From CAIWKO01 sp964469155 (GTDB lineage Bacteria > Bacteroidota > Bacteroidia > Bacteroidales > CAIWKO01): a stretch of 64,000 bases of DNA. This document shows, one piece after another, positions 52,423 through 60,539 of this stretch. Under the pieces are notes generated by a model. That model made no database searches, was not told the origin of the DNA, and worked only from the letters and a program-made list of their open reading frames with translations. A program made the position numbers and the translations under genes. Within the stretch, counting starts at the first letter, position 1; each line of letters begins with the position of its first letter. The stretch spans positions 15,452 to 79,451 of the forward strand of contig CAYXXU010000005.1 in the NCBI GenBank assembly GCA_964469155.1. The letters run 5' to 3'.

Positions 52423-55383
52423 ATGAAAGTCCTTGCAATTGATGATATTAATGAAAATCTGATTTTACTAAAGGAAATTCTGTCATTTTCGTTTCCAAAA
52501 GCAAAACTAATTACTGCAAATAGTGGTATTAAAGGAATTGAATTATGTAAAGAAGAAATGCCTGATATTATCATATTAGATGTAATGATGCCTGTGATGG
52601 ATGGTTTCGAAGCCTGCCGAATTCTCAAATCAAACAAGAACCTTCGACACATACCGATTCTTATCATGACAGCTGCCCATTCAGATAAAGATATCAGGAT
52701 TAAAGCGCTTGATGCGGGTGCAGATGCCTTTTTGGCCAAACCTCTAGATGAAAGTGAGTTTACTGCCCAGATCCGGTCGATGATGAGGATAAAAATATCT
52801 GAAGATAGAAAAAAAACAGAAAAGCAAAGACTTGAATTGCAGGTAGAAAGAAGAACTGAAGCATTGATAAAAGAACTTGCTGAAAGAAAAGTTGCTGAAT
52901 CGAAATTAAAACTATCCAACGAAAAACTCGAAAGAAGCCAAAAAACAACCCTGAGTTTAATGCAAAAACTAAGGATTGAAATTAAAGAGAGAATGCAGGC
53001 TGAACAAAAGGTAAAGGCGCATTTAAATGAGCAGATGCTTCTCTCGGAATTTTCAAGAAATTTGGTCAGCTTGCACAAACTAGATGAGGTTTATAATTAT
53101 ATCGGTCAGAAAATTTTTGAAATAGCACCGAGTACCTATGTTATAGTAAGCACCTATAATCAAGCAAATAAGTCTATACAGAAAAAACATTTGTATGGAT
53201 TTAATGAATTTTTAAATGATTTAATTACGCTTTTTAATTCAAATCCTTTTTCTTCTGAATTAATGGTGTCAGATATTACTCTATCTGAACTAAATAACTT
53301 AAAGAAAAGACAACTATTTGCATTACCAAAGGGTAGTAAATATTTACTGTTTGACCGTATTTTTAATTTTGAGAGATGGGCCAAGGTAGAAACACTTCTG
53401 CAGGTAAAATCTATTTTTACAATGGGATTTACCTGGGAAGATAGGTTGTATGGAGGTGTAAGTATTTTGGTAAAAGAGCACCTTTCATTCGAGCAATTAA
53501 AATTGATTGAAACAATAGTAAATCAAACTTCAGTTGTAATTCAGAGATTATTTACTGAAGAGAAACTTGAACAAAACGAAAAACTTTATCGATCATTGGT
53601 TGAGACTTCACCAGATGGCATTTCCATGTGGGATTTAAAAGGCAATATTATTGCCCTGAACCAAAAAATGGTAAGTTTATTTCGGTATGAAAATGAAAAT
53701 GACATACGATCATCAGGAAAAACAATATTTGATTTTATTAGTTTGTCAGACAGAGAAAGGGCATTTGATGATTTTTCGGGGAAACAGTCCTGGGATAAAT
53801 TATCAAATCAAGAATACCAAGCAATCAGGAAAGATGATAGTGTTTTTTCAATTGAGATTAATTCATCACTTATTTCAGATATTTATAATAAACCTTATGG
53901 ATTTATCAGTATAATCAGAGACATAACCTCTCGTAAACAGGTTGAAAATGCCTTAAGAGAGAACAGAGAATTATACAAATTGCTTGCTGATAAAATGACC
54001 GATGTAGTATGGCTTATGGATTTGAAGGGAAAAAGTATTTTCGTATCTCCATCCATAACGAAATTTACAGGTTTTTCTGTAGAAGAATATTTAAACCAGA
54101 CTATTGGTGAGAGATTTGTTCCGGAATCAGCTGATTATGCAACAAAAATGTTTGCAAAGGAACTTAATCGTTTTTCAAAAATTAAACAATTACCCGAAGA
54201 TTATGTTATTACCATTCAATTGGAATATTATTGCCGCAATGGAGGCACTAAATGGGGAGAGTTGGTAATTACACCCTTTTATAATGAGAAAAGTGAATTA
54301 TTAGGAATTCACGGTGTAACCAGAGATATTGATGAGAGAAAGCTTGTTGAAAAATCACTATTGGAGAGCGAGGAAAAATATCGTTTATTAACCAGTAATA
54401 TGGTTGACATTTTATCATTATTTGACACTTCCGGTAGAATTCTCTACATAAATAACTCTGTTTATAAACTTCTTGGCTTTTCTCCTGATTCATTGACAGG
54501 GAAATCTGCACGTAACTTGTTTTTAAAAAAAGATTATCAAATAGTAAAAAGTTTTCTTAGAAAAGGAGTTTTCTCTAATATTTCTGATAAAGGTTTAATT
54601 TCAAAGATCAAAAAAAAGGATGGTGAGTTTATATGGTTTGAAACCAACGTTTTACCATTAAAAAATAAAGATGGTATTATTGATCGTTTTCAATGCGTTT
54701 CACGTAATATTACTGATAAAATTGAAAATGAACTTAAACTGGAAGAAGAAAGGCAAAATGTTTTGACAGCATTGATTGATGGACAGGAAATTGAGCGTCA
54801 AAGAATTTCGATGGAACTTCATGATGGATTAGGTCAAAGGTTAGCCGGAATTAAAATGAAACTTGAAAATTCTGCAACACTTGATCTTGAAAAAACAAGG
54901 CAAACCGTAAATGAAGTTAAAACTGATTTTTGGAAAATGATCGATGAAATCCGAATGATATCAAACAATGTTAGTCCAACAATTTTATCACAATGGGGTT
55001 TGATCCCTTCTTTATCTGAACTCTGTAAACAATTTAAAATAAATACAGGCATAAATTCTGACTTTAGTGTGATGGGGAATTTTGAAAAAATATCTGAAAA
55101 AATCGCATTCTATATTTACAGGATTGTACAGGAAGGATTGACAAATGTAGCGAAACATTCTGGTGCCGCATCTGTAAAACTTGCATTGATCGAAAAAGAA
55201 AACTATTTATTGGTTCTAATCGAGGATGACGGAAAAGGAATTATATTTGAAAAAAATGCTATTTTGAGAGGGAATGGATTAAAAAATATGAAACAAAGAG
55301 CTATCCTCTTGAAAGGAGATTTCAATATTGAATCTGAAAAGGGATCAGGTACAATAATTTGTGTTAGAATTCCAAAACAATAA
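52423..55383 (+). CDS. Receiver-GAF-PAS sensor kinase with NarL-type (HisKA_3) core
   Basis: 986 residues. An N-terminal receiver domain (1-120) has acidic pocket IDD and phospho-acceptor Asp53 in ILDVMMPVMDG, with Lys in FLAKPLDES. A coiled coil (~130-205) follows, then a GAF-like domain (~205-380), three PAS units (about 385-510, 515-640, 645-770), and a HisKA_3 dimerisation/phosphoacceptor helix ERQRISMELHDGLGQRLAG. The HATPase_c finishes with VLIEDDGKGI and GNGLKNMKQRA. NarL-type kinases partner with LuxR-type regulators, and one starts 3 nt downstream. The leading receiver suggests it is itself controlled by another kinase, possibly the one at 48665-51991. Confidence 0.92.
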   Translation: MKVLAIDDINENLILLKEILSFSFPKAKLITANSGIKGIELCKEEMPDIIILDVMMPVMDGFEACRILKSNKNLRHIPILIMTAAHSDKDIRIKALDAGADAFLAKPLDESEFTAQIRSMMRIKISEDRKKTEKQRLELQVERRTEALIKELAERKVAESKLKLSNEKLERSQKTTLSLMQKLRIEIKERMQAEQKVKAHLNEQMLLSEFSRNLVSLHKLDEVYNYIGQKIFEIAPSTYVIVSTYNQANKSIQKKHLYGFNEFLNDLITLFNSNPFSSELMVSDITLSELNNLKKRQLFALPKGSKYLLFDRIFNFERWAKVETLLQVKSIFTMGFTWEDRLYGGVSILVKEHLSFEQLKLIETIVNQTSVVIQRLFTEEKLEQNEKLYRSLVETSPDGISMWDLKGNIIALNQKMVSLFRYENENDIRSSGKTIFDFISLSDRERAFDDFSGKQSWDKLSNQEYQAIRKDDSVFSIEINSSLISDIYNKPYGFISIIRDITSRKQVENALRENRELYKLLADKMTDVVWLMDLKGKSIFVSPSITKFTGFSVEEYLNQTIGERFVPESADYATKMFAKELNRFSKIKQLPEDYVITIQLEYYCRNGGTKWGELVITPFYNEKSELLGIHGVTRDIDERKLVEKSLLESEEKYRLLTSNMVDILSLFDTSGRILYINNSVYKLLGFSPDSLTGKSARNLFLKKDYQIVKSFLRKGVFSNISDKGLISKIKKKDGEFIWFETNVLPLKNKDGIIDRFQCVSRNITDKIENELKLEEERQNVLTALIDGQEIERQRISMELHDGLGQRLAGIKMKLENSATLDLEKTRQTVNEVKTDFWKMIDEIRMISNNVSPTILSQWGLIPSLSELCKQFKINTGINSDFSVMGNFEKISEKIAFYIYRIVQEGLTNVAKHSGAASVKLALIEKENYLLVLIEDDGKGIIFEKNAILRGNGLKNMKQRAILLKGDFNIESEKGSGTIICVRIPKQ

Positions 55384-55386
55384 ATT

Positions 55387-56052
55387 ATGGATATTATAAA
55401 AGTATTATTAGTTGATGACCATCAGATTATATTAGATGGAGTTAAAACAATGATTTTAAATGAACCAAATATTTCAATATGCGGAGCATACATATCGGGG
55501 AAAGAGGCTTTGGAAAATGCCATTAAACACAAGCCGGATGTTATTATTACTGATATCATGATGCCTGACATGAGCGGACTTGAGTTTATCAAAAATGTTA
55601 AGTCACATAACTTACACTCAAAAATATTAATCCTGTCAATGTTCCTATCTATTGATTACATTCAAAATGCTGCTGAAGTCGGAGTAAATGGGTTTCTGAT
55701 GAAACAAAATGCAACAAGAGATGAATTAATGACTGCTATTAATTTATTAATGGATGGGAAAAATTATTTTAATACCGAAGTAGCCAATACAATTGTAAGT
55801 GGCATAAAATCTGAATCTGGTGATAAAATTTCCGGAAATGAAAAACATGATCTGAGTATTTTATCGAAACGCGAGATCGAAGTGCTGAAATTATTTGCAA
55901 ACGGATATTCTAATAAAGAAATTTCAGATAAATTATTTATTAGTTTGCGAACTGTTGAAACACATAAGACTAATATGATTTCAAAGCTCAACTTAAAATC
56001 GTATGTAGATTTAATAAAAATTGCAATTAAATACAATCTCTCTGAACTATAA
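55387..56052 (+). CDS. LuxR/NarL-family response regulator
   Basis: 221 residues. Receiver domain with VDDHQIILDG, phospho-acceptor Asp56 in IITDIMMPDMSGLEF, and a Lys at FLMKQNAT. The C-terminal helix-turn-helix is canonical: LSKREIEVLKLFANGYSNKEIS, then LFISLRTVETHKTNMISKLNLKS. It starts 3 nt after the kinase gene and is the obvious cognate regulator. It is about half identical by eye to the regulator at 56349-57014, from which it is separated by 296 bp, so the two arose by tandem duplication. Confidence 0.94.
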   Translation: MDIIKVLLVDDHQIILDGVKTMILNEPNISICGAYISGKEALENAIKHKPDVIITDIMMPDMSGLEFIKNVKSHNLHSKILILSMFLSIDYIQNAAEVGVNGFLMKQNATRDELMTAINLLMDGKNYFNTEVANTIVSGIKSESGDKISGNEKHDLSILSKREIEVLKLFANGYSNKEISDKLFISLRTVETHKTNMISKLNLKSYVDLIKIAIKYNLSEL

Positions 56053-56241
56053 TTATTCCTTAATGCACAGTACTGAATAGTTGTTCTTAAACATTTTAAC
56101 AAATTATCTTATTATAAACCAAATATTTAATCTTCACTATTTGTCATCAATTTATGAATCTTCATCTAATGATGGCAAATTATGAAACAATAAATTTTTG
56201 TGTAATCTTATTGATTAATCTTTCAAGCATAAGATTTTCTT

Positions 56242-56297
56242 AGTGAAACACGTATTGTCATTTTAGTGAATCACTATATATTTTCGAGTGAAACACT
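56242..56297. promoter_or_regulatory. Three phased AGTGAAWCACT-type operator sites
   Basis: Inverted-arm sites AGTG-N3-CACK lie at 56242-56252 (AGTGAAACACG), 56265-56275 (AGTGAATCACT) and 56287-56297 (AGTGAAACACT). Spacing is 23 and 22 bp, about two helical turns, ending 25 bp before the -7 element at 56322. Position and phasing fit an activator array; a LuxR-type regulator encoded here is the natural candidate, by inference. Confidence 0.6.
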
Positions 56298-56321
56298 AAA
56301 TCACCTTAAGCCTTATTACCA

Positions 56322-56329
56322 TAGCTTTG
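56322..56329 (+). promoter_or_regulatory. -7 element (TAGCTTTG) of the second response regulator
   Basis: TAGCTTTG, 19 nt before the ATG at 56349. No TTTG -33 element was seen; the AGTG sites occupy that side, as expected of an activated promoter. Confidence 0.55.
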
Positions 56330-56348
56330 TACCGTAAAGAATTAGTTC

Positions 56349-57014
56349 ATGAATGCGGTCAAAATAATAGTTGTGGATGATCATCAAATAATACTTGATG
56401 GTATAAAAACCATGCTGTCCAAGGATAACCATATTGAAATTTGTGGCGCATACTTAACAGGGATTGAAGCATTAAAAAATGTCTTGGTGCAACAACCCGA
56501 TGTTATTATTATCGACATGATGATGCCAGACCTGAATGGATTGGATTTTATTAAAAAAATTAAGTCATATAATATTAAATCGAAAATTCTGGTACTGACA
56601 ATGTGCATGTCCTACAACATCATATATAATGCCATGGAGGCTGGGGCTAATGGTTTTATGATGAAACAAAATACATCACGCGATGAATTATTGAAAGCAA
56701 TTGACTTATTGATTAAAGGGGAAGAGTGTTATACTACAGATAACAAAACACTTATACAATGTAATACTAAAATCGGCAATATTCTTGAGGATGTTAGCTT
56801 TGATAATTTGGATATAAGCGTTTTATCAAAAAATGAAATACAAATACTACAGTTATTCGCAGATGGGTTTGCAAATAAAGAAATATCACATAAATTGAGA
56901 ATGAAAGTTGAGTCGATAGAAAAGCACAAATCGAATATTATGATAAAATTGAATCTGAAATCTAATGTTGATTTGATAAAGTTTGCAATTAAGAATAATG
57001 TTTGTTATGTATAA
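56349..57014 (+). CDS. LuxR/NarL-family response regulator, diverged paralogue
   Basis: 221 residues, same length and plan as the regulator at 55387-56052. The receiver keeps VDDHQIILDG, Asp56 in IIIDMMMPDLNGLDF and the FMMKQNTS lysine. The DNA-binding half has drifted: LSKNEIQILQLFADGFANKEIS is family-like, but the recognition helix reads MKVESIEKHKSNIMIKLNL in place of the usual RTVETHK. It may therefore bind other sites, or bind through pairing with its paralogue. It has its own promoter with the three-site operator array. No kinase gene accompanies it. Confidence 0.92.
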   Translation: MNAVKIIVVDDHQIILDGIKTMLSKDNHIEICGAYLTGIEALKNVLVQQPDVIIIDMMMPDLNGLDFIKKIKSYNIKSKILVLTMCMSYNIIYNAMEAGANGFMMKQNTSRDELLKAIDLLIKGEECYTTDNKTLIQCNTKIGNILEDVSFDNLDISVLSKNEIQILQLFADGFANKEISHKLRMKVESIEKHKSNIMIKLNLKSNVDLIKFAIKNNVCYV

Positions 57015-57179
57015 TTACTTTAACAAGAAGTGATGAAGAATTTACGATGTAATAATTGAACGAATTATTTTTCCTCCCAAGGTTGTCAAAAACACACATT
57101 AGATACCAATAAAATGTCGACTTATTCATCAAACCCCATTAAAGTCAGAATTGAATAACCCTTGTTGAGTTTTATCATT

Positions 57180-58547
57180 TCACCATACGATCTTTCTCAC
57201 GCTCTTTTTCTTCATCCATCCTTTCAGCAGCATTTCAAAATCGGGATAATACACATCATTCGAAATGCAGTCGCGCAATTCGGCAGGCTGTTTGATCTGC
57301 GTCGACGAATCGATATAACCATAACCAACGTAACGGTGGTTTTGAACCATCACCATCGAATGTTCTTCAACACATCGGCCCTTGTCAAGAATGATGAAAT
57401 TTTCATCCCATTTGGGAAACTGGTCGATAATCTGTTTCACTCGCTGATTATAAACAGCCACATCTTCCTTTCCGGCACATATTCCGTTACACTTTTTGAT
57501 CTGATGATTGAAGCAGATGGAAGGTTGCTCCATAAGTCCGCAATAATTGATACATAAGGTGTACTCGTCTATCCATTTATCAAGCAATTCACGGGCAGTT
57601 ACCAACGAATTACACGAGATAAGACTATTGCCCGATTCCTGAAAAGGTACAATGGAAAGATTAATGACTCCTGAATCGCCGTAAAACCAGATAATGCTGT
57701 GCGAATATTTTTCAATCAGGCGCTGACGGTTATACCGGGGTTTGTGCTTTTTTATTTCGGCCGATTCCAGCAGCAAAGCAATGATTTCGCTGCCGGTCAG
57801 CACAAAATCTACATTATACAACTCGTTCAGCATTCTTTTCCCTTTATTATCTGGAGAGTTGAAATGGCTTTGAGCGCGGTTAAACATGTTGACGCTTTTG
57901 CCCACATAAATTATATTATGATCTTTATCAAGGAAATAATACACACCGCATTCGTCTGGCAATTTATTGAGAATATATTTTTTGATATTGTCTATTCTGC
58001 GTGTCATGATTTTTTCAACACCCATATTCCTGAACTGAGGGTCATTATCTTTCAGTTGAAGCAACAATTCAAACAATTTGGTGGTAGCCACGGCATCGCC
58101 TTCAGCCCTGTGTCGGGCTTCGTTCTCAATTCCCAGCGAAGCACAAAGATTTCCCAGGCTGTATGAAATTCTTCCCGGCAGGAGTTTTCTCGAAAGATTC
58201 ACTGTGCAAAGTTTTTCTCTTTTGAATTTATATCCCAACGAGGCGAATTCATCCCTGATAAAATTATAGTCGAAACTTACGTTGTGGGCTACAAATATCC
58301 TTCCTTCGGTAAGTTCGATGATCTTCCTGGCAACTTCATGAAATTTGGGCGCATCGGCAACCATAGCATCGGTAATATGGGTAAGATTGGAATAGAAATG
58401 GCTGATATGACATTCCGGATTGATCAGGGTAGCGAATTTTTCCACCACCTGCAAACCATCGTGCACCACTATACAAATTTCAGTGATCCTTCCTTTACGG
58501 AATTCAAATTTCCCCCCGCAGGTTTCAATATCTACAATAGCAAACAT
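57180..58547 (-). CDS. DnaQ-like 3'-5' exonuclease fused to a GIY-YIG (UvrC/Cho-like) nuclease domain
   Basis: 455 residues. The DEDDh exonuclease domain (1-~170) has FAIVDIETCGG (Asp6, Glu8), GRIFVAHNVSFDYNFI, SLGNLCASLGI and HRAEGDAVAT with the catalytic His/Asp. Residues ~200-285 form a GIY-YIG domain: DECGVYYFLDKDHNIIYVGKSVNMFNRAQSHF, cited in parts as GVYYF, YVGKS and NRAQSHF. The tail contains Cys residues (CINYCGLMEQPSICFNHQIKKCNGIC) resembling the UvrC Cys cluster. It overlaps the stop of the upstream repressor gene (TGATG), so it is translationally coupled and presumably damage-inducible. It could incise or trim lesions ahead of the polymerases across the promoter. Confidence 0.9.
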   Translation of the reverse strand: MFAIVDIETCGGKFEFRKGRITEICIVVHDGLQVVEKFATLINPECHISHFYSNLTHITDAMVADAPKFHEVARKIIELTEGRIFVAHNVSFDYNFIRDEFASLGYKFKREKLCTVNLSRKLLPGRISYSLGNLCASLGIENEARHRAEGDAVATTKLFELLLQLKDNDPQFRNMGVEKIMTRRIDNIKKYILNKLPDECGVYYFLDKDHNIIYVGKSVNMFNRAQSHFNSPDNKGKRMLNELYNVDFVLTGSEIIALLLESAEIKKHKPRYNRQRLIEKYSHSIIWFYGDSGVINLSIVPFQESGNSLISCNSLVTARELLDKWIDEYTLCINYCGLMEQPSICFNHQIKKCNGICAGKEDVAVYNQRVKQIIDQFPKWDENFIILDKGRCVEEHSMVMVQNHRYVGYGYIDSSTQIKQPAELRDCISNDVYYPDFEMLLKGWMKKKSVRKIVW

Positions 58548-59308
58548 CAGGATTTTTTTAATTGTTCAATATCCACTTTCAGGCTTCTCAGCAGATCCAT
58601 CATATTTTCCAAATTGATCTCATCATCTTTTTTATCTGATGTTTTCAGGCAGCAAACAAACTCCCATATCTCCAGTATACTTTTGGCTTCTATGTTGTAG
58701 GGCGGATATGATCTGTTATCCGAATGCAATTCAAAGGTAGTTTTATTTTTTCGGTACAGTCTTTTGTAAACTATGCCTTCTTCTTTAGAGAGTAAAATAT
58801 ACGTTTTACCATCAGCCACTTCGCTAAGTTTTTCGATATATTTACCCACAATATAATCTCCTTTGGTTACAGGAGGCATGGAATCGCCTGTAATGGGAAA
58901 AGCGCGATGTTTCCCCGAAAAAACAAATGGCAGGTTCATTGCCGGAAGTTTTTCCATATACTCCGGGTCGGAATAGCCATTGAGATAGCCTGCAGAAGCT
59001 TTTTCAGTGATTACTTCTATCACATCCCTGTTCTCCTGATCTATCACCATAGGAAACAGTACCCGGTTGTTCCCTAACTTCACCAACGAAGCCAGGTCGG
59101 TTTTACGCAGGTCGGCTTTTACAAGAATATCTATTGATACATGAAAATACTCTGAAATGCGTATCAACATTTCAATAGGCGGTTCATTCCGGGCTTCTTC
59201 CCAGCCACCCAGCCGGGCACGGGTTATGTTCAGTTCGTCGGCCAGGCTTTCCTGTGAGAGTTTTTTTAATTCCCTTAAATGCCGGATGTTAAAAGATATT
59301 TTACTCAT
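58547..59308 (-). CDS. XRE-S24 LexA-like repressor
   Basis: 253 residues from MSKISFNIRHLRELK at 59308; an ATG at 59326 would lie inside the operator. Residues 1-60 form an XRE helix-turn-helix (LSQESLADELNITRARLGGWEE). The C-terminal part is a LexA/UmuD-type S24 peptidase: Ala106-Gly107 in KASAGYLNGYSDPEY is a plausible self-cleavage site, with catalytic Ser143 in GDSMPP and Lys182 in IVYKRLYR. This combination indicates an SOS-type repressor inactivated by RecA-stimulated autoproteolysis. It is divergent from the polymerase genes and lies 1 nt from operator 59309-59325, implying autoregulation. Most Bacteroidota use such XRE-S24 proteins in addition to, or instead of, classical LexA. Confidence 0.9.
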   Translation of the reverse strand: MSKISFNIRHLRELKKLSQESLADELNITRARLGGWEEARNEPPIEMLIRISEYFHVSIDILVKADLRKTDLASLVKLGNNRVLFPMVIDQENRDVIEVITEKASAGYLNGYSDPEYMEKLPAMNLPFVFSGKHRAFPITGDSMPPVTKGDYIVGKYIEKLSEVADGKTYILLSKEEGIVYKRLYRKNKTTFELHSDNRSYPPYNIEAKSILEIWEFVCCLKTSDKKDDEINLENMMDLLRSLKVDIEQLKKS

Positions 59309-59325
59309 TACTACAATTTGTAGCA
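59309..59325. promoter_or_regulatory. Operator O1 (TACTAC-N5-GTAGCA)
   Basis: Inverted half-sites TACTAC (59309-59314) and GTAGCA (59320-59325) form one operator, with an inner perfect palindrome CTACAA-T-TTGTAG. It covers the predicted start point of the repressor operon and abuts its ATG. Confidence 0.7.
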
Positions 59326-59333
59326 CAAATATA
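59326..59333 (-). promoter_or_regulatory. -7 element (TATATTTG) of the repressor-nuclease operon
   Basis: Minus-strand TATATTTG between the two operators; the transcript would carry a leader of only about 10 nt. Confidence 0.55.
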
Positions 59334-59348
59334 CTACATTAGGTAGTA
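59332..59348. promoter_or_regulatory. Operator O2 (TACTAC-N5-GTAGTA)
   Basis: Perfect inverted half-sites TACTAC (59332-59337) and GTAGTA (59343-59348), 23 bp from O1 in the same arrangement. Its right half overlaps the -7 element of the polymerase operon, so bound repressor would block it. Confidence 0.75.
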
Positions 59349-59354
59349 ACTTTG
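59347..59354 (+). promoter_or_regulatory. -7 element (TAACTTTG) of the polymerase operon
   Basis: TAACTTTG, 30 nt before the GTG start at 59385, overlapping O2 by 2 bp. Confidence 0.6.
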
Positions 59355-59384
59355 TAAAAAAGATGAAAAAATATTTTTTGTACT

Positions 59385-60539
59385 GTGGAAAGGCGTATCA
59401 TTCATTTGGATCTGGACACTTTTTTTGTATCGGTTGAGCGGCTGAAAGATAGCAGCCTGGTTGGGAAACCGGTTATTATTGGTGGTGTTGCTGAAAGGGG
59501 TGTCGTGGCATCGTGCAGCTACGAAGCTCGAAAATTCGGAGTGCATTCTGCTATGCCCGGAAAATTTGCAAAACAAATTTGTCCGCAAGCGGTTTTCATT
59601 CGCGGCGATATGGATATGTACTCAAAGTATTCCAACATGATTACCGATATTATTAAAGAAAGATCACCTCTGGTTGAAAAAGCCTCTATCGACGAACATT
59701 ATGTGGATGTAACCGGCATGGACCGTTTTATTAAGAACAGTATGGTATGGACACACGAACTCAGGCAACATATTATCGATCAAACGGGGCTTCCGATATC
59801 GTTTGGTTTATCGGTCAATAAAACCGTTTCGAAAGTTGCTACCGGCGAAGCAAAACCTAATGGAGAGAAAAATGTGAATCCCGGTATTGAAAAACTTTTT
59901 CTGGCTCCACTATCCATCAAAAAGATCCCCGGTATTGGCGGAAAAACGTATACCATTTTGCGTAACATGGGTATTGAAAAAGTGGAAACCATTCAGCAAA
60001 TGCCCCTGCCCCTGATGCAAAAAGTGATGGGTGAAAACGGACTGATGATCTGGAAAAAAGCGAACGGAATTGACAACAGCCCGGTGATTCCTTATTCGGA
60101 GCAAAAAAGTATGAGCAGCGAAACCACATTCGATAAAGACACTACCGATATAGATCTGCTGAAAAGAAAACTGATCAAAATGGTTGAGAAGTTGGCCTTC
60201 GAATTGCGAAAATCAGGAAAAGTAACCGGCTGTGTTACGCTCAAGCTCAGGTATACCGACTTTCAGACTCATACGTTTCAGAGCCGCATCGGATATACCG
60301 CTTCCGACCATGTTTTATTGACCCGGGTATTGGAACTCTTTAAGAAAAATTATTCACGCAGGGTGCTCATCAGGTTGATAGGCATAAAATTCAGCGACCT
60401 GGTTTCGGGCTTTACACAGATCAATTTGTATGAAGATACCGAAGAAATGATAAACCTTTACCAGGCTATGGACAGGATACGCAAACGCTATGGTTTCAAA
60501 GCTATCATGCGAAGCATAAATTTAAAAACAGCCACATGA
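59385..60539 (+). CDS. dinB: Y-family DNA polymerase IV
   Basis: 384 residues with a GTG start at 59385; the nearby ATG at 59363 is out of frame. It is an error-prone translesion polymerase. Catalytic residues are intact: HLDLDTFFVSVE (metal-binding Asp), GVVASCSYEARKFGV, and SIDEHYVDVTG (the DE pair). A helix-hairpin-helix segment is at ~178 (IKKIPGIGGKTYTIL). Near the C-terminus QINLYED resembles a beta-clamp-binding peptide. Because the active site is complete, it is a true polymerase and not an inactive ImuB. Its TGA overlaps the next ATG (ATGA), so it is translationally coupled to the DnaE-like polymerase. Confidence 0.94.
   Translation: MERRIIHLDLDTFFVSVERLKDSSLVGKPVIIGGVAERGVVASCSYEARKFGVHSAMPGKFAKQICPQAVFIRGDMDMYSKYSNMITDIIKERSPLVEKASIDEHYVDVTGMDRFIKNSMVWTHELRQHIIDQTGLPISFGLSVNKTVSKVATGEAKPNGEKNVNPGIEKLFLAPLSIKKIPGIGGKTYTILRNMGIEKVETIQQMPLPLMQKVMGENGLMIWKKANGIDNSPVIPYSEQKSMSSETTFDKDTTDIDLLKRKLIKMVEKLAFELRKSGKVTGCVTLKLRYTDFQTHTFQSRIGYTASDHVLLTRVLELFKKNYSRRVLIRLIGIKFSDLVSGFTQINLYEDTEEMINLYQAMDRIRKRYGFKAIMRSINLKTAT

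Noticed and set aside
52413..53078. 221-codon minus-strand frame opposite the receiver kinase
   Set aside because: Ser/Phe/Leu-rich mirror of a coiled-coil coding region; the plus-strand gene has clear domains.
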